Positions 1 through 6,839 of a stretch of DNA of 64,000 nucleotides are shown one piece after another. The translations under genes and the position numbers were made by a program. This stretch comes from Actinomadura pelletieri DSM 43383 (lineage in GTDB: Bacteria; Actinomycetota; Actinomycetes; Streptosporangiales; Streptosporangiaceae): the NCBI RefSeq assembly GCF_003634705.1, contig NZ_RBWU01000001.1, positions 248,001-312,000 on the forward strand, given 5' to 3'. A model generated the notes under the pieces. The model was not told the DNA's origin. It made no database searches and saw nothing but the letters and a program-made list of their open reading frames with translations. Each line of letters opens with the position of its first letter. The first letter of the stretch is position 1.

Positions 1-691
1 GCCAGCCGCGCGAGTCGGCGCTGTTGGCGGCCATCCGCAGCACGAACAGCGCGCCGAACACGGCGACCGAGACCGTGGTCGCCCGGCGCCGCACCTGGAA
101 CAACTGCGCGAGCACCGCCGCCACCGCCGCGAACGTCGCCGCGAATCCGGCGAGCCCGATGCCCAGCAGCGCGGAACCCGCGACGCCCGTCCCCAGCAGC
201 ATCAGCGGGACGGCCACCGAGGCCCCCGCCACCAGCGCCGCGCCGCCTATGACGCCGCACTGGACCAGGACGACGCGGGCCGGACGGATCGGAGCGACCA
301 GCACCAGTTCGGAGCGTCCGGCCTCCTCCTCACCGCGCAGCAGGCGGCCCGTCGTCAGTAAGGCCCACAGGCCGACGATCGCCGCCAGCATCCAGCCGGC
401 GTCCCAGACGACGTAACCGCCGGTCGTCTCGGGCGCGTGCGGCATCCCTTGCAGGATCCGCACGGCCGGGTCCTGTGACAGCGCCGCGAGCTTCTCCCGC
501 GCGGCGAGGTCGGGGTAGGTCCGCTCGTAGGTCACGACCTCGACGACGACGTAGCAGGCGAGGGCCAGCGCCAGCCAGGCCACGCCGCGCCGGATCAACC
601 GGACCGTCATCCACGCGACCCCCGCGCCGACCCGGAGGCGCCCCACCGGGCGCGGCCCCGCGGCGGTCCGTACGGGCATCGTCCTGGTCAT
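1..691 (-). CDS. ABC-2 type exporter permease, 3' end cut by window edge
   Basis: The frame opens at an ATG (691-689) and reads MTRTMPVRTAAG..., staying open to the left edge, so the C-terminus is missing. It overlaps the stop of the upstream ATPase gene in an ATGA arrangement, so the two are translationally coupled. Hydrophobic stretches around residues 38-50, 100-112 and 145-185 look like membrane spans. The sequence between them includes RLLRGEEEAGRSELVL, which resembles the cytoplasmic loop of actinobacterial ABC-2 permeases that export unknown substrates. With the ATPase it would form a two-gene exporter in the cytoplasmic membrane. Substrate unknown. Confidence 0.8.
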   Translation of the reverse strand, partial: MTRTMPVRTAAGPRPVGRLRVGAGVAWMTVRLIRRGVAWLALALACYVVVEVVTYERTYPDLAAREKLAALSQDPAVRILQGMPHAPETTGGYVVWDAGWMLAAIVGLWALLTTGRLLRGEEEAGRSELVLVAPIRPARVVLVQCGVIGGAALVAGASVAVPLMLLGTGVAGSALLGIGLAGFAATFAAVAAVLAQLFQVRRRATTVSVAVFGALFVLRMAANSADSRGW

Positions 692-1572
692 TTCTCCGCC
701 TCGTAGTAGCTCAGGAAGATCTCTTCCAGCGTCGGCTCGTGGCTGCGGAGCCGCACCAGCGGGCAGGCGCTCAACCGGGCCAGCGCGGGCGACGGCGATC
801 CGGTGATCGACACCCGGACACCGCCGTCGACGTGCTCCACCCCGGTCACGCCGGGTACTCCGGCCAGTTCGGGGACGGGGCCGTCCACGATCGCCTCCAG
901 CACCGTCCCGGCCAGTCGGCGCAGTTCCGCCAGCGCGGCAACCTCGACGAGCCGTCCGTCTCGCAGGATGGCCACCCGGTCGCAGACGTCCTGGACCTCG
1001 TCCAGGATGTGGGAGGAGAGGAACACCGTCTGTCCGCGCGCGGCGGCGTCTTTGGCCAGCGCCTGGAACTCGGCCTCCATCAGCGGGTCCAGGCCGGACG
1101 TCGGCTCGTCCAGGAGCAGGACGTCGGGTCTGGTCATCAGCGCCGCGATCAGGGCGAGCTTCTGGCGGTTCCCCTTGGAGTAGGAGCGGGCGCGCTTGCC
1201 GGGGTCGAATCGGAGCCGTTCGATCAGCTCGTCCCGGAACGGGACGTCGACGCGTCCGGACAGGCGCCCGAGGTAGGTCAGGGTCTCCAGGCCGGTCAGC
1301 TGCGGCCACAGCGCGACGTCACCGGCGACATAGCCCACATGCCGGTGGGCGCGCTGGACGTCCCCGACGGGCACGTCCATGATCCACGCCCGGCCCGACG
1401 TCGGCCGGGCGAGAGCGAGCAGCAATCTGATCGTCGTCGACTTTCCCGCGCCATTCGGGCCCAGGAAGCCGAAGATCTCGCCGCGGCCGACCTCGAGGTC
1501 GAGGCCGTCCACCGCGACCACCCGCCCGAAGCGCTTCGTCAGGTTCTCGGTCCGTATCGCCCACTCGACCAC
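688..1572 (-). CDS. ABC-2 exporter ATP-binding protein
   Basis: A 294-residue ATPase. Walker A is GPNGAGKST near residue 38; the signature region is SYSKGNRQKLALIAAL, a variant of LSGGQ; Walker B is DVLLLDEPTSGLDP, followed by the switch His in SSHILDE. It is full length for the drug/antibiotic-exporter subfamily (CcmA/DrrA-like) and has the usual C-terminal extension. The frame stays open far upstream, but homology begins at the GTG (1572-1570), which has GGGAGG just before it; upstream residues are shadow sequence. It couples by ATGA overlap to the permease downstream. A DosR-like half palindrome lies 57 bp before the start, which suggests it belongs to the stress cluster to its right. Confidence 0.9.
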   Translation of the reverse strand: MVEWAIRTENLTKRFGRVVAVDGLDLEVGRGEIFGFLGPNGAGKSTTIRLLLALARPTSGRAWIMDVPVGDVQRAHRHVGYVAGDVALWPQLTGLETLTYLGRLSGRVDVPFRDELIERLRFDPGKRARSYSKGNRQKLALIAALMTRPDVLLLDEPTSGLDPLMEAEFQALAKDAAARGQTVFLSSHILDEVQDVCDRVAILRDGRLVEVAALAELRRLAGTVLEAIVDGPVPELAGVPGVTGVEHVDGGVRVSITGSPSPALARLSACPLVRLRSHEPTLEEIFLSYYEAEK

Positions 1573-1627
1573 CGGGCACCTCCCTCGCGTCTCCCTCGAC
1601 GCTAGGCCGATGATCGGCGCCTGCCAG

Positions 1628-1641
1628 CGGCCAAAGGTCCC
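1628..1641 (-). promoter_or_regulatory. DosR/DevR-like box, degenerate, upstream of the ABC exporter
   Basis: CGGCCAAAGGTCCC: the right half (GGTCCC) is perfect and the left half is degraded. It lies 57 bp before the GTG of the exporter ATPase. Judged by its similarity to the perfect palindromes nearby. Confidence 0.4.
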
Positions 1642-1698
1642 TGGGATTCCCGCCGACCGGTACGACGCGGACCTTCGGACGTTCGTGAGTCCCATACC

Positions 1699-1712
1699 GG
1701 GACCAAGGTCCC
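1699..1712 (+). promoter_or_regulatory. DosR/DevR-like palindromic box upstream of STAS gene
   Basis: GGGACCAAGGTCCC is a perfect palindrome apart from its two central bases. It matches the core of the mycobacterial DosR box (GGGAC, four bases, GTCCC) and lies 63 bp before the STAS gene start. Confidence 0.6.
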
Positions 1713-1774
1713 TACTGGCGTCGCGGGCGACGGCCGAGCCTTGGAGGGACCGAAGGGCCCGGGGAGGAAGCGGC

Positions 1775-2140
1775 ATGGCCACGCATGACTTTCGCCAGGA
1801 CACGTACGCGGAGTTCGCCACGTCGCTCAACGACACCGACGCGGGCGCGCGACGCGTGGTGGTCAGCGGCGAACTGGACATCGCGTCGGCGGGCGTCCTG
1901 CGCTCCCATCTGGCCCGGCTGATCGACGAGCGGGGTCCGAACCTGGTCGTCGACGTCTCCGCCCTGACCTTCTGCGACGCGCAGGGCCTGGCGGCGTTCG
2001 TCGCCGCCGACGAGCTGGCCCACCGCCACGGCGGCGCCGTCACGCTGGTCGGGATCCGGCCGCAACTGGCGAAGATCCTGCGGATCACCGGCCTCGACCG
2101 GCGCTTCACCTGCGCCCGCGCAGGCACGCACGGAGGTTGA
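1775..2140 (+). CDS. STAS-domain protein, anti-sigma antagonist type, lacking the phospho-serine
   Basis: A 121-residue single STAS domain. It reads VVVSGELDIASAGVLRSHL, then LVVDVSALTFCDAQGL, then GIRPQLAKILRITGL, which is the layout of SpoIIAA/RsbV anti-anti-sigma factors. These normally bind an RsbW-type kinase and are switched off when a Ser in a D-S-S-G motif is phosphorylated. Here the motif is D-A-Q-G, so neither Ser is present and the usual switch cannot work. The start is the ATG at 1775, with GGGGAGGAAG before it; the frame is open further upstream but shows no STAS homology there. A DosR-like box precedes it, so control may be transcriptional. Confidence 0.85.
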   Translation: MATHDFRQDTYAEFATSLNDTDAGARRVVVSGELDIASAGVLRSHLARLIDERGPNLVVDVSALTFCDAQGLAAFVAADELAHRHGGAVTLVGIRPQLAKILRITGLDRRFTCARAGTHGG

Positions 2141-2162
2141 TCGTCGCGGCGCCCGTGGTGGG

Positions 2163-4805
2163 TCAGCGGAGGCGGCGCAGGTAGGGGTCCCAGGTCCGGC
2201 GGGGCGCGACACGGACGCGGGCGTCGACGGCCACCACCCCGTCCGGGCGGACGATCACGGGGTCGAGGTCGAGTTCGGCGATCTCGGGATGGTCGGCCAC
2301 CAGCCTGGACAGTCGCAGCAGCGTGTCCCGCAGCGCCGCGACGTCGCCGGCCGCGCGGGCGGAATGGCCGAGCAGCAGGGTGGACAGGCGGGGCTCGCGG
2401 ATCAGGTCGTCGGCCTCCCGGACGGTGAGCGGGGCGAGGCGGGCGGCGCGGTCGGCCGGCGCGTCGGTGTCGATGCCGCCGGCGCCGAAGACGACCACGG
2501 CGCCGAACACCTCCTCCTGGACGGCCCCGCACAGCACCTCGACGCCCTCGTCCGCCATGGCCTGGACGATCACGCCCTCGAGGTCGTCGCCGAACCTCCC
2601 GGCGAGCCACCGGAAGGCGCCGCGCACGTCCTTCTCCCCGTGCAGGTCCAGTTGAAGGGCGCCCGCAGCGGTCTTGTGCACCACCCCGGGCACGTGCGCC
2701 TTCAGCGCGACCACGCCGCCCAGCTTCCGGGCCGCCGCGACCGCATCGTCCTCCGTCCGAACCCAGCGCCAAGGGGTCAGTGGCAGCCCGTAGGACTCCA
2801 GCAGCCGGAAGGCGTCCACGGGTGAGAGCCAGCCACCGTCCGGGGAGCCGGCCAGGAACTCCTCGGTGATGGCCGCCGCGTCGTCCGGTCGCAGGCCGGA
2901 CAGTTCGGGCGGTGTGTCGGGCGGGAGGCCGCGCCGCCGGGCGTGCGACCACGCGTGCCCGAACGCGCGGGCGGCGTTCTCCGGGTAGGCGTAGCACGGA
3001 ACGCCGTCATGGGTGATCGTGACCGCCTCCGCCTGGCCGAGCACGACGCCCGCGAGCGGCTTGGCACCGCTGACGAACGCCTCCCGCAGGTCACCGAGCG
3101 CCGTCGGCGCCACCAGCGCGAGGACGGCGTCGACCGACTCGTCCTCGGCGACCACGTCGAGTGCGCGGCGGAACGCGTCCGCGGGAACGGCGGCGGTGGT
3201 GTCGACGGGGTTGGCGACCGCCGCGCACGCCGGAAGCAGCTCGGCGAGGCGACGCCGCGTGGCCGCGCCCAGGACGGGAACGGTCAACCCGGCGTCGGTG
3301 CAGGCGTCGGCGGCCAGCACCCCGCCGCCGCCCGCGTTGGACACCACCGCCACCCGTGGACCCGCCGGGAGCGGCTGGGACGCGAGGAGCGCCGCCGCGT
3401 CGACCAGCTCGCCCAGGTCTTCGGTGGCCACGATGCCGGCCTGCGCGAACAGCGCACGGCGGGTGACCTCCGGTGTCGCCGCCGCGGCGGTGTGGGACGC
3501 GGCCGCGCGGGCGCCGGGCGTCGACCGTCCCGCCAGGACGGTCAGCAGCGGCATCGTCGCACCGACCCGGCGGGCCGTCCGCGCGAACTTGCGCGGGTTG
3601 CCGAACGACTCCACATGCAGGATGCCGAGGCGGGTCGTCTCGTCCGACTCCCACCACATGAGCAGGTCGTTGCCGCTGACGTCGTACTTGTCGCCGACCG
3701 AGGCGAACGTGGAGACGCCGACGCCGAGCCGGGACAGCTGCTCCACCAGCGCGATCCCCACGCCGCCCGACTGGACCACCACGCCCGCGTGTCCGATCAC
3801 CGGGTGGCGGGCTCCGAACGTCGCGTCCAGCCCGACGTCCGTGTTGGCGATGCCGAGGCAGTTCGGACCGACCAGCCGCATGCCGTGTTCGCGGGAGATC
3901 GCCAGCAGTTCGGCGCCCTGCGCGGCGGACAGCCCGGAGCTGATCACCACCAGCGCGGACGCCCCGGCCCGCCCGCAGGCGGCCGCCACACCCGGCACCG
4001 ACCCCGCGGGCACGGTGATGACCGCCAGGTCGGGCGGCTCCGGCAGGTCGGCGAGCGCGGCCACGCACGGCGCCCCGTGCAGGTCTGCGCCCGCCGAGTG
4101 CGGGTTGACCGCGTAGACGGCCCCCTTGAACCCGCCGGAGACGATGTTGCGCAGGACCTCGGCGCCGACCGTCCCCCGGCGGCGGGACGCGCCGACGACC
4201 ACGACCACCCGGGGCCGCAGCAGCCGCCGCAGGCTGGCCACATCCGCGCGGCGTTCCCGCTCGGCCACCGCGTCGAGATAGCCCTCGTCGGAGATCAGCG
4301 GAAGCGTCAGCTCCACGACGCTTCCGGACATCCGGCGGCGGGCCGCCATCCCCGCGTCGGCGAAGACCCGGAGCATCGCGGTGTTCTCGGCCAGCGTGTC
4401 GGCGCGGAACGCCACCACCCCGTTCGCGCGGGCCAGCGACGCGAGATGTTCCAGCAGGAGCGTCCCGACGCCCCGCTGGTGCATCCGGTCGGCGACCGCC
4501 ATCGCGACCTCCGCCTCCCCCGGCACGTCGGTCGGCTCGTACTCCGCCACGCCGACCAGCGCACCGTCCAGCCAGGCGCCGAGGGCCGCGTGATCGTCGC
4601 CGTCGGGACGGCAGATCCGGTCGGCCACCTGATCCGCCATGGCCGGGTTGAGGCCGAAGAACCGCAGGTAGAGGCTCTGATCGCGCAGGCCGCCGTGCAG
4701 GTCGCGGACCGCGTTCCGGTCCGTCGCGTCCAGCCGCTTGATCTCGACATGCGTTCCGTCGGTCAGCAGCGCGAACACCCGCGCGCTCGTGAGGTTCTCT
4801 GCCAT
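2163..4805 (-). CDS. GNAT acetyltransferase fused to NDP-forming acyl-CoA synthetase-like protein (PatA-like)
   Basis: An 880-residue multidomain protein. Residues 1-165 are a GNAT fold with the acetyl-CoA loop Q110-RGVG. Residues about 195-330 are a CoA-binding Rossmann domain (VVVGASRRRGTVG), followed by a succinyl-CoA-ligase-like flavodoxin domain. The C-terminal 220 residues are ATP-grasp (GGVVALKAHVPGVVHKT). N-terminal GNAT order is that described for Streptomyces PatA, which acetylates acyl-CoA synthetases; in E. coli Pat the GNAT domain is C-terminal. The likely role is lysine acetylation that tunes acyl-CoA metabolism; true ligase activity is not excluded. The ATG at 4805 is preferred over an open extension to 4949, which would run through a DosR-like box at 4864-4877. 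Confidence 0.88.
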   Translation of the reverse strand: MAENLTSARVFALLTDGTHVEIKRLDATDRNAVRDLHGGLRDQSLYLRFFGLNPAMADQVADRICRPDGDDHAALGAWLDGALVGVAEYEPTDVPGEAEVAMAVADRMHQRGVGTLLLEHLASLARANGVVAFRADTLAENTAMLRVFADAGMAARRRMSGSVVELTLPLISDEGYLDAVAERERRADVASLRRLLRPRVVVVVGASRRRGTVGAEVLRNIVSGGFKGAVYAVNPHSAGADLHGAPCVAALADLPEPPDLAVITVPAGSVPGVAAACGRAGASALVVISSGLSAAQGAELLAISREHGMRLVGPNCLGIANTDVGLDATFGARHPVIGHAGVVVQSGGVGIALVEQLSRLGVGVSTFASVGDKYDVSGNDLLMWWESDETTRLGILHVESFGNPRKFARTARRVGATMPLLTVLAGRSTPGARAAASHTAAAATPEVTRRALFAQAGIVATEDLGELVDAAALLASQPLPAGPRVAVVSNAGGGGVLAADACTDAGLTVPVLGAATRRRLAELLPACAAVANPVDTTAAVPADAFRRALDVVAEDESVDAVLALVAPTALGDLREAFVSGAKPLAGVVLGQAEAVTITHDGVPCYAYPENAARAFGHAWSHARRRGLPPDTPPELSGLRPDDAAAITEEFLAGSPDGGWLSPVDAFRLLESYGLPLTPWRWVRTEDDAVAAARKLGGVVALKAHVPGVVHKTAAGALQLDLHGEKDVRGAFRWLAGRFGDDLEGVIVQAMADEGVEVLCGAVQEEVFGAVVVFGAGGIDTDAPADRAARLAPLTVREADDLIREPRLSTLLLGHSARAAGDVAALRDTLLRLSRLVADHPEIAELDLDPVIVRPDGVVAVDARVRVAPRRTWDPYLRRLR

Positions 4806-4863
4806 GCGGCCAGCGTCGAACGGGAGCGGCCCGCGAATCACCGTCCCAAGGTCACCGGCCACC

Positions 4864-4877
4864 GGGACTTTGGTCCC
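4864..4877 (-). promoter_or_regulatory. DosR/DevR-like palindromic box upstream of the patA-like gene
   Basis: GGGACTTTGGTCCC lies 59 bp before the ATG of the minus-strand acetyltransferase/synthetase gene. It differs from the core of the published DosR consensus (GGGACTWWAGTCCC) at one central base. A weaker relative, GTCCCAAGGTCACC, lies at 4843-4856. Confidence 0.65.
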
Positions 4878-4921
4878 GCCGTGCCGGTCAGGGCCTGCGG
4901 GGTCGTACGGCGCCGCAGGTC

Positions 4922-4935
4922 GGGACGAACGTCCC
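4922..4935 (+). promoter_or_regulatory. DosR/DevR-like palindromic box upstream of the HPF-like gene
   Basis: GGGACGAACGTCCC has perfect 5-bp arms and lies 65 bp before the TTG of the HPF-like gene. With the box at 4864 it makes a two-site divergent control region. Confidence 0.6.
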
Positions 4936-4999
4936 TGGGGCCGGGGCACGGCCGGGGTCGACGCTGAGGATGCTGATCTTCACACAGAGGAGGCCGACG

Positions 5000-5359
5000 T
5001 TGTCCGCCACGGCACCGAACGAAGTCGAGATCCAGGTCACCGCCATCAAGGCCGTCCCACGGGAGGACGTCGAGCGCGCCCGCGACGTCGTCGCACGCGT
5101 GCTGGCCCACGCCCCGCGCCCGGTCCTGCACGCCAGGGTCACGCTCAACGTGCTCCCCGACCCGGCCGTCCCGCGGCCGAACCTGGTCTCCCTGCGGGTC
5201 GACCTCAACGGCACGCCGATCAACGCCTACGCGTCCGCGCCCACGATGGCCGAGGCCATCGGCCTGGCCGGCGCCCGGCTGCGCGCCCGGGTCGAGCACG
5301 CGGCCCGGTACCGGGAGGCGCGCCGCAGGGCCCGTCGTGACACCGCGGCGGCCGGATGA
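5000..5359 (+). CDS. short HPF/RaiA-like ribosome-associated protein
   Basis: A 119-residue protein resembling the N-terminal domain of ribosome hibernation factors (HPF/RaiA/RafS). It has an N-terminal strand VEIQVTAIKAV, a helix of basic and acidic residues, a VTLNVLPDPAVPRPNLVSLR strand pair, and a long basic C-terminal helix (RLRARVEHAARYREARRRAR) suited to binding rRNA. It lacks the C-terminal dimerisation domain of long HPF. I chose the TTG at 5000 because AGAGGAGG ends six bases before it; an in-frame ATG at 4970 has no such site. It overlaps the next small frame by ATGA. DosR-controlled HPF-like proteins are known in mycobacteria (Rv0079/RafS), and a DosR-like box precedes this gene. 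The family call is by pattern and only moderately sure. Confidence 0.65.
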   Translation: MSATAPNEVEIQVTAIKAVPREDVERARDVVARVLAHAPRPVLHARVTLNVLPDPAVPRPNLVSLRVDLNGTPINAYASAPTMAEAIGLAGARLRARVEHAARYREARRRARRDTAAAG

Positions 5360-5529
5360 CCGCGGAGGACGGACTTTGGTCCCCGGCCGGACGAAACCCA
5401 TGGACGTGGAAGGCCGACATCGACCCCGGCAAGATCAAGGCGACCTATGACAAGGGCATCCTCAACGTCCGCGTACCGATGCCTGAAGCCGTCAAGAGCG
5501 AGGCCGCCCGGGTCCCCATCGAGAAGTAG
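5356..5529 (+). pseudogene. Hsp20/alpha-crystallin C-terminal stub, translationally coupled
   Basis: An intact 57-codon frame, ATG 5356 to TAG 5527-5529. Its ATG overlaps the TGA of the HPF-like gene. Residues from about 25 onward (DPGKIKATYDKGILNVRVPMPE) are the last strands of an alpha-crystallin domain, ending in RVPIEK, a plausible relic of the C-terminal anchor. The first 20 residues (MTAEDGLWSPAGRNPWTW) are not Hsp20-like and are encoded across a DosR-like box. I infer that an internal deletion joined an old hsp20 promoter to the 3' end of its gene. A full Hsp20 has about 140-150 residues, so chaperone activity is unlikely, but the frame is open and probably translated. Confidence 0.7.
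5370..5383 (+). promoter_or_regulatory. DosR/DevR-like box inside the Hsp20 stub frame
   Basis: CGGACTTTGGTCCC differs from the perfect box at 4864-4877 by one base. It lies within the coding frame of the Hsp20 stub, where a promoter element would not be expected; it is probably the former hsp20 promoter. Confidence 0.5.
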
Positions 5530-5545
5530 CCGGGAACGGTCGAAG

Positions 5546-5583
5546 GGGGCCTCGGACCGAAATCGGTCCGAGGCCCCTTTTCC
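5546..5583 (+). terminator. Rho-independent terminator after the HPF/Hsp20-stub unit
   Basis: A 15-bp perfect stem (GGGGCCTCGGACCGA, loop AA, then its complement) is followed by TTTTCCTTT. It lies between the stub (ends 5529) and the convergent universal stress gene (ends 5611) and could also work for the minus strand. Confidence 0.9.
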
Positions 5584-5610
5584 TTTGTTCGCGGTTCACA
5601 TGGGAGGGAT

Positions 5611-6444
5611 CTACTCGTTGGTCGGGACGATCGCGACAACGCACTTGGCGTGGTGCAGGACCGCGTGGTTGACCCGTCCCAGCGCCATACCGATCAAGCC
5701 GCGCCTGCGCGGGGCGCCGACGACCACCAGCCCGGCGTTCTCCGACGCGTCCACCAGCGCCCGGGACGGCGTCTGGTCCGACACCAGCTGGTCGACCGGG
5801 ACGTCCGGATACCGCTCCCGCAGCCCGGCCAGGGCCTCCGACAACTCCATGTCCTCGATCACCCGCTGGCGCGGAGACCCGAACTCGCCGCCCACCGCGT
5901 GCAACGCCAGGATCCTGGCGCCCCTCGACGCGGCCTCGGCGAAGGCCCACTCGACGAACGGCCGCTCCTCGCGCCGCCCCTCGATCCCGACCACGATTTC
6001 GGCGGGCGCATCGGTCGGGAAAGGGGCGGAACGAGAAACCACCATGACGGGGCAGACGGCATGTGCCGCCGTGTACAGGCCGACGGAACCGAACAGGAGC
6101 CCTTCGAAACCGCCGAGACCGCGCGATCCGACGGCCACGAGCGTCCCGTGTTCGCTCTCGTCCACCAGCGCACCGCCCGGGTCCTTGGCCACCAGGCGCG
6201 TCTCGACGTCGAGGTCGGGGTGCTGTTTCAGCGCGTACTGCCGGGCCTCGGCCAGCATGTCCTCGCGCTCGGCGACCAACCGGCGCAGCGCCTCGTCCGG
6301 GATCGTCCCGTCCCGCACCAGCGCCCGGGACCCGTGCACCAGGCGCAGCGGAAGGCCGTGCCGGACGGCATGGTCGGCGGCCCAGTCCAGAGCCCGCCAG
6401 GCGTGAGCAGATCCGTCGATTCCTACGATGATTGGCGCCGCCAT
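5611..6444 (-). CDS. tandem universal stress protein
   Basis: A 277-residue protein with two UspA domains, about residues 1-145 and 150-277. The first begins IIVGIDGSAHAWRALDWA and keeps the nucleotide motif G-x2-G-x9-G-S (GSRG...GS), so it should bind ATP. In the second the matching region reads GAPR...GR, so a glycine and the serine are both replaced by Arg, and binding there is doubtful. Tandem Usp proteins of this size are typical members of actinobacterial dormancy regulons (for example DosR-controlled Usps in mycobacteria). The ATG at 6444 follows GGGAGGGACG. A DosR-like box lies 71 bp upstream. Cytoplasmic; the molecular role in the family is poorly defined. Confidence 0.92.
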   Translation of the reverse strand: MAAPIIVGIDGSAHAWRALDWAADHAVRHGLPLRLVHGSRALVRDGTIPDEALRRLVAEREDMLAEARQYALKQHPDLDVETRLVAKDPGGALVDESEHGTLVAVGSRGLGGFEGLLFGSVGLYTAAHAVCPVMVVSRSAPFPTDAPAEIVVGIEGRREERPFVEWAFAEAASRGARILALHAVGGEFGSPRQRVIEDMELSEALAGLRERYPDVPVDQLVSDQTPSRALVDASENAGLVVVGAPRRRGLIGMALGRVNHAVLHHAKCVVAIVPTNE

Positions 6445-6476
6445 GGGACGTCCCTCCTAGACCCGTCTCGAACTCT

Positions 6477-6671
6477 CTACCTCGACGCTAGGTCGCGGCT
6501 CGGTGCCCGTGGCCGGGCCGAAGGTCCCGACGCGGCGTCCCAACGTCCCGGCGCGTCGTCCTCACGTTCCCGCCCGGTCACCGCAGCGGCGGGCTCGGCG
6601 GGGCCCGTGTCCAGCCGGAACGGCGGATAGCGGTCGGTCATCAGGAGCGCGTAGCCGGCCACCCGCAGCAC
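6477..6671 (-). pseudogene. DUF4389 C-terminal remnant
   Basis: The minus-strand frame reads VLRVAGYALLMTDRYPPFRL, which matches my memory of the C-terminal end of DUF4389 membrane proteins (a last helix followed by TDRYPPF). In the same frame, two codons before the GTG, there is a TGA, and the several membrane spans expected upstream are absent. The tail after YPPFRLDTGP is low-complexity and probably beyond the original end. I read it as a 5'-deleted gene. It lies in a 395-bp stretch without an intact gene that also carries two DosR-like boxes. Confidence 0.55.
6515..6528 (-). promoter_or_regulatory. DosR/DevR-like box upstream of the universal stress gene
   Basis: GGGCCGAAGGTCCC lies 71 bp before the Usp ATG. 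One arm is perfect, the other has one mismatch. A partial relative, GCGTCCCAACGTCCC, lies just to its right. Confidence 0.5.
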
Positions 6672-6744
6672 CCGCCATCATGAGGATCTCCAGCCGCGAG
6701 TGCCCGACACCTTCAGGCTGCCGAGCCTTGAGGTGGGCGGCATC

Positions 6745-6758
6745 GGGCCGGAAGTCCC
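6745..6758. promoter_or_regulatory. orphan DosR/DevR-like box
   Basis: GGGCCGGAAGTCCC lies in the gene-poor gap between the Usp gene and the metal-chelate transporter. No intact gene starts next to it; it may be left over from the deleted gene whose remnant lies at 6477-6671. Confidence 0.4.
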
Positions 6759-6839
6759 TGCTGCCAGGACCTTCGACCGGGAGCGGATGCGACGAAGTTC
6801 CCTGACCCGCCCGGAATCAGGTGGTCGGCGACACTGCGG

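Noticed and set aside
1573..2997. Long N-terminal extension of the ABC ATPase frame
   Set aside because: Composition is Arg/Gly/Pro-rich shadow of the STAS and patA-like genes; ATPase homology begins at the GTG at 1572.
2943..4967. 674-residue plus-strand frame opposite the patA-like gene
   Set aside because: Low-complexity Arg/Gly/His-rich translation, no homology, and the opposite strand carries an intact multidomain gene. It is a GC-bias shadow.
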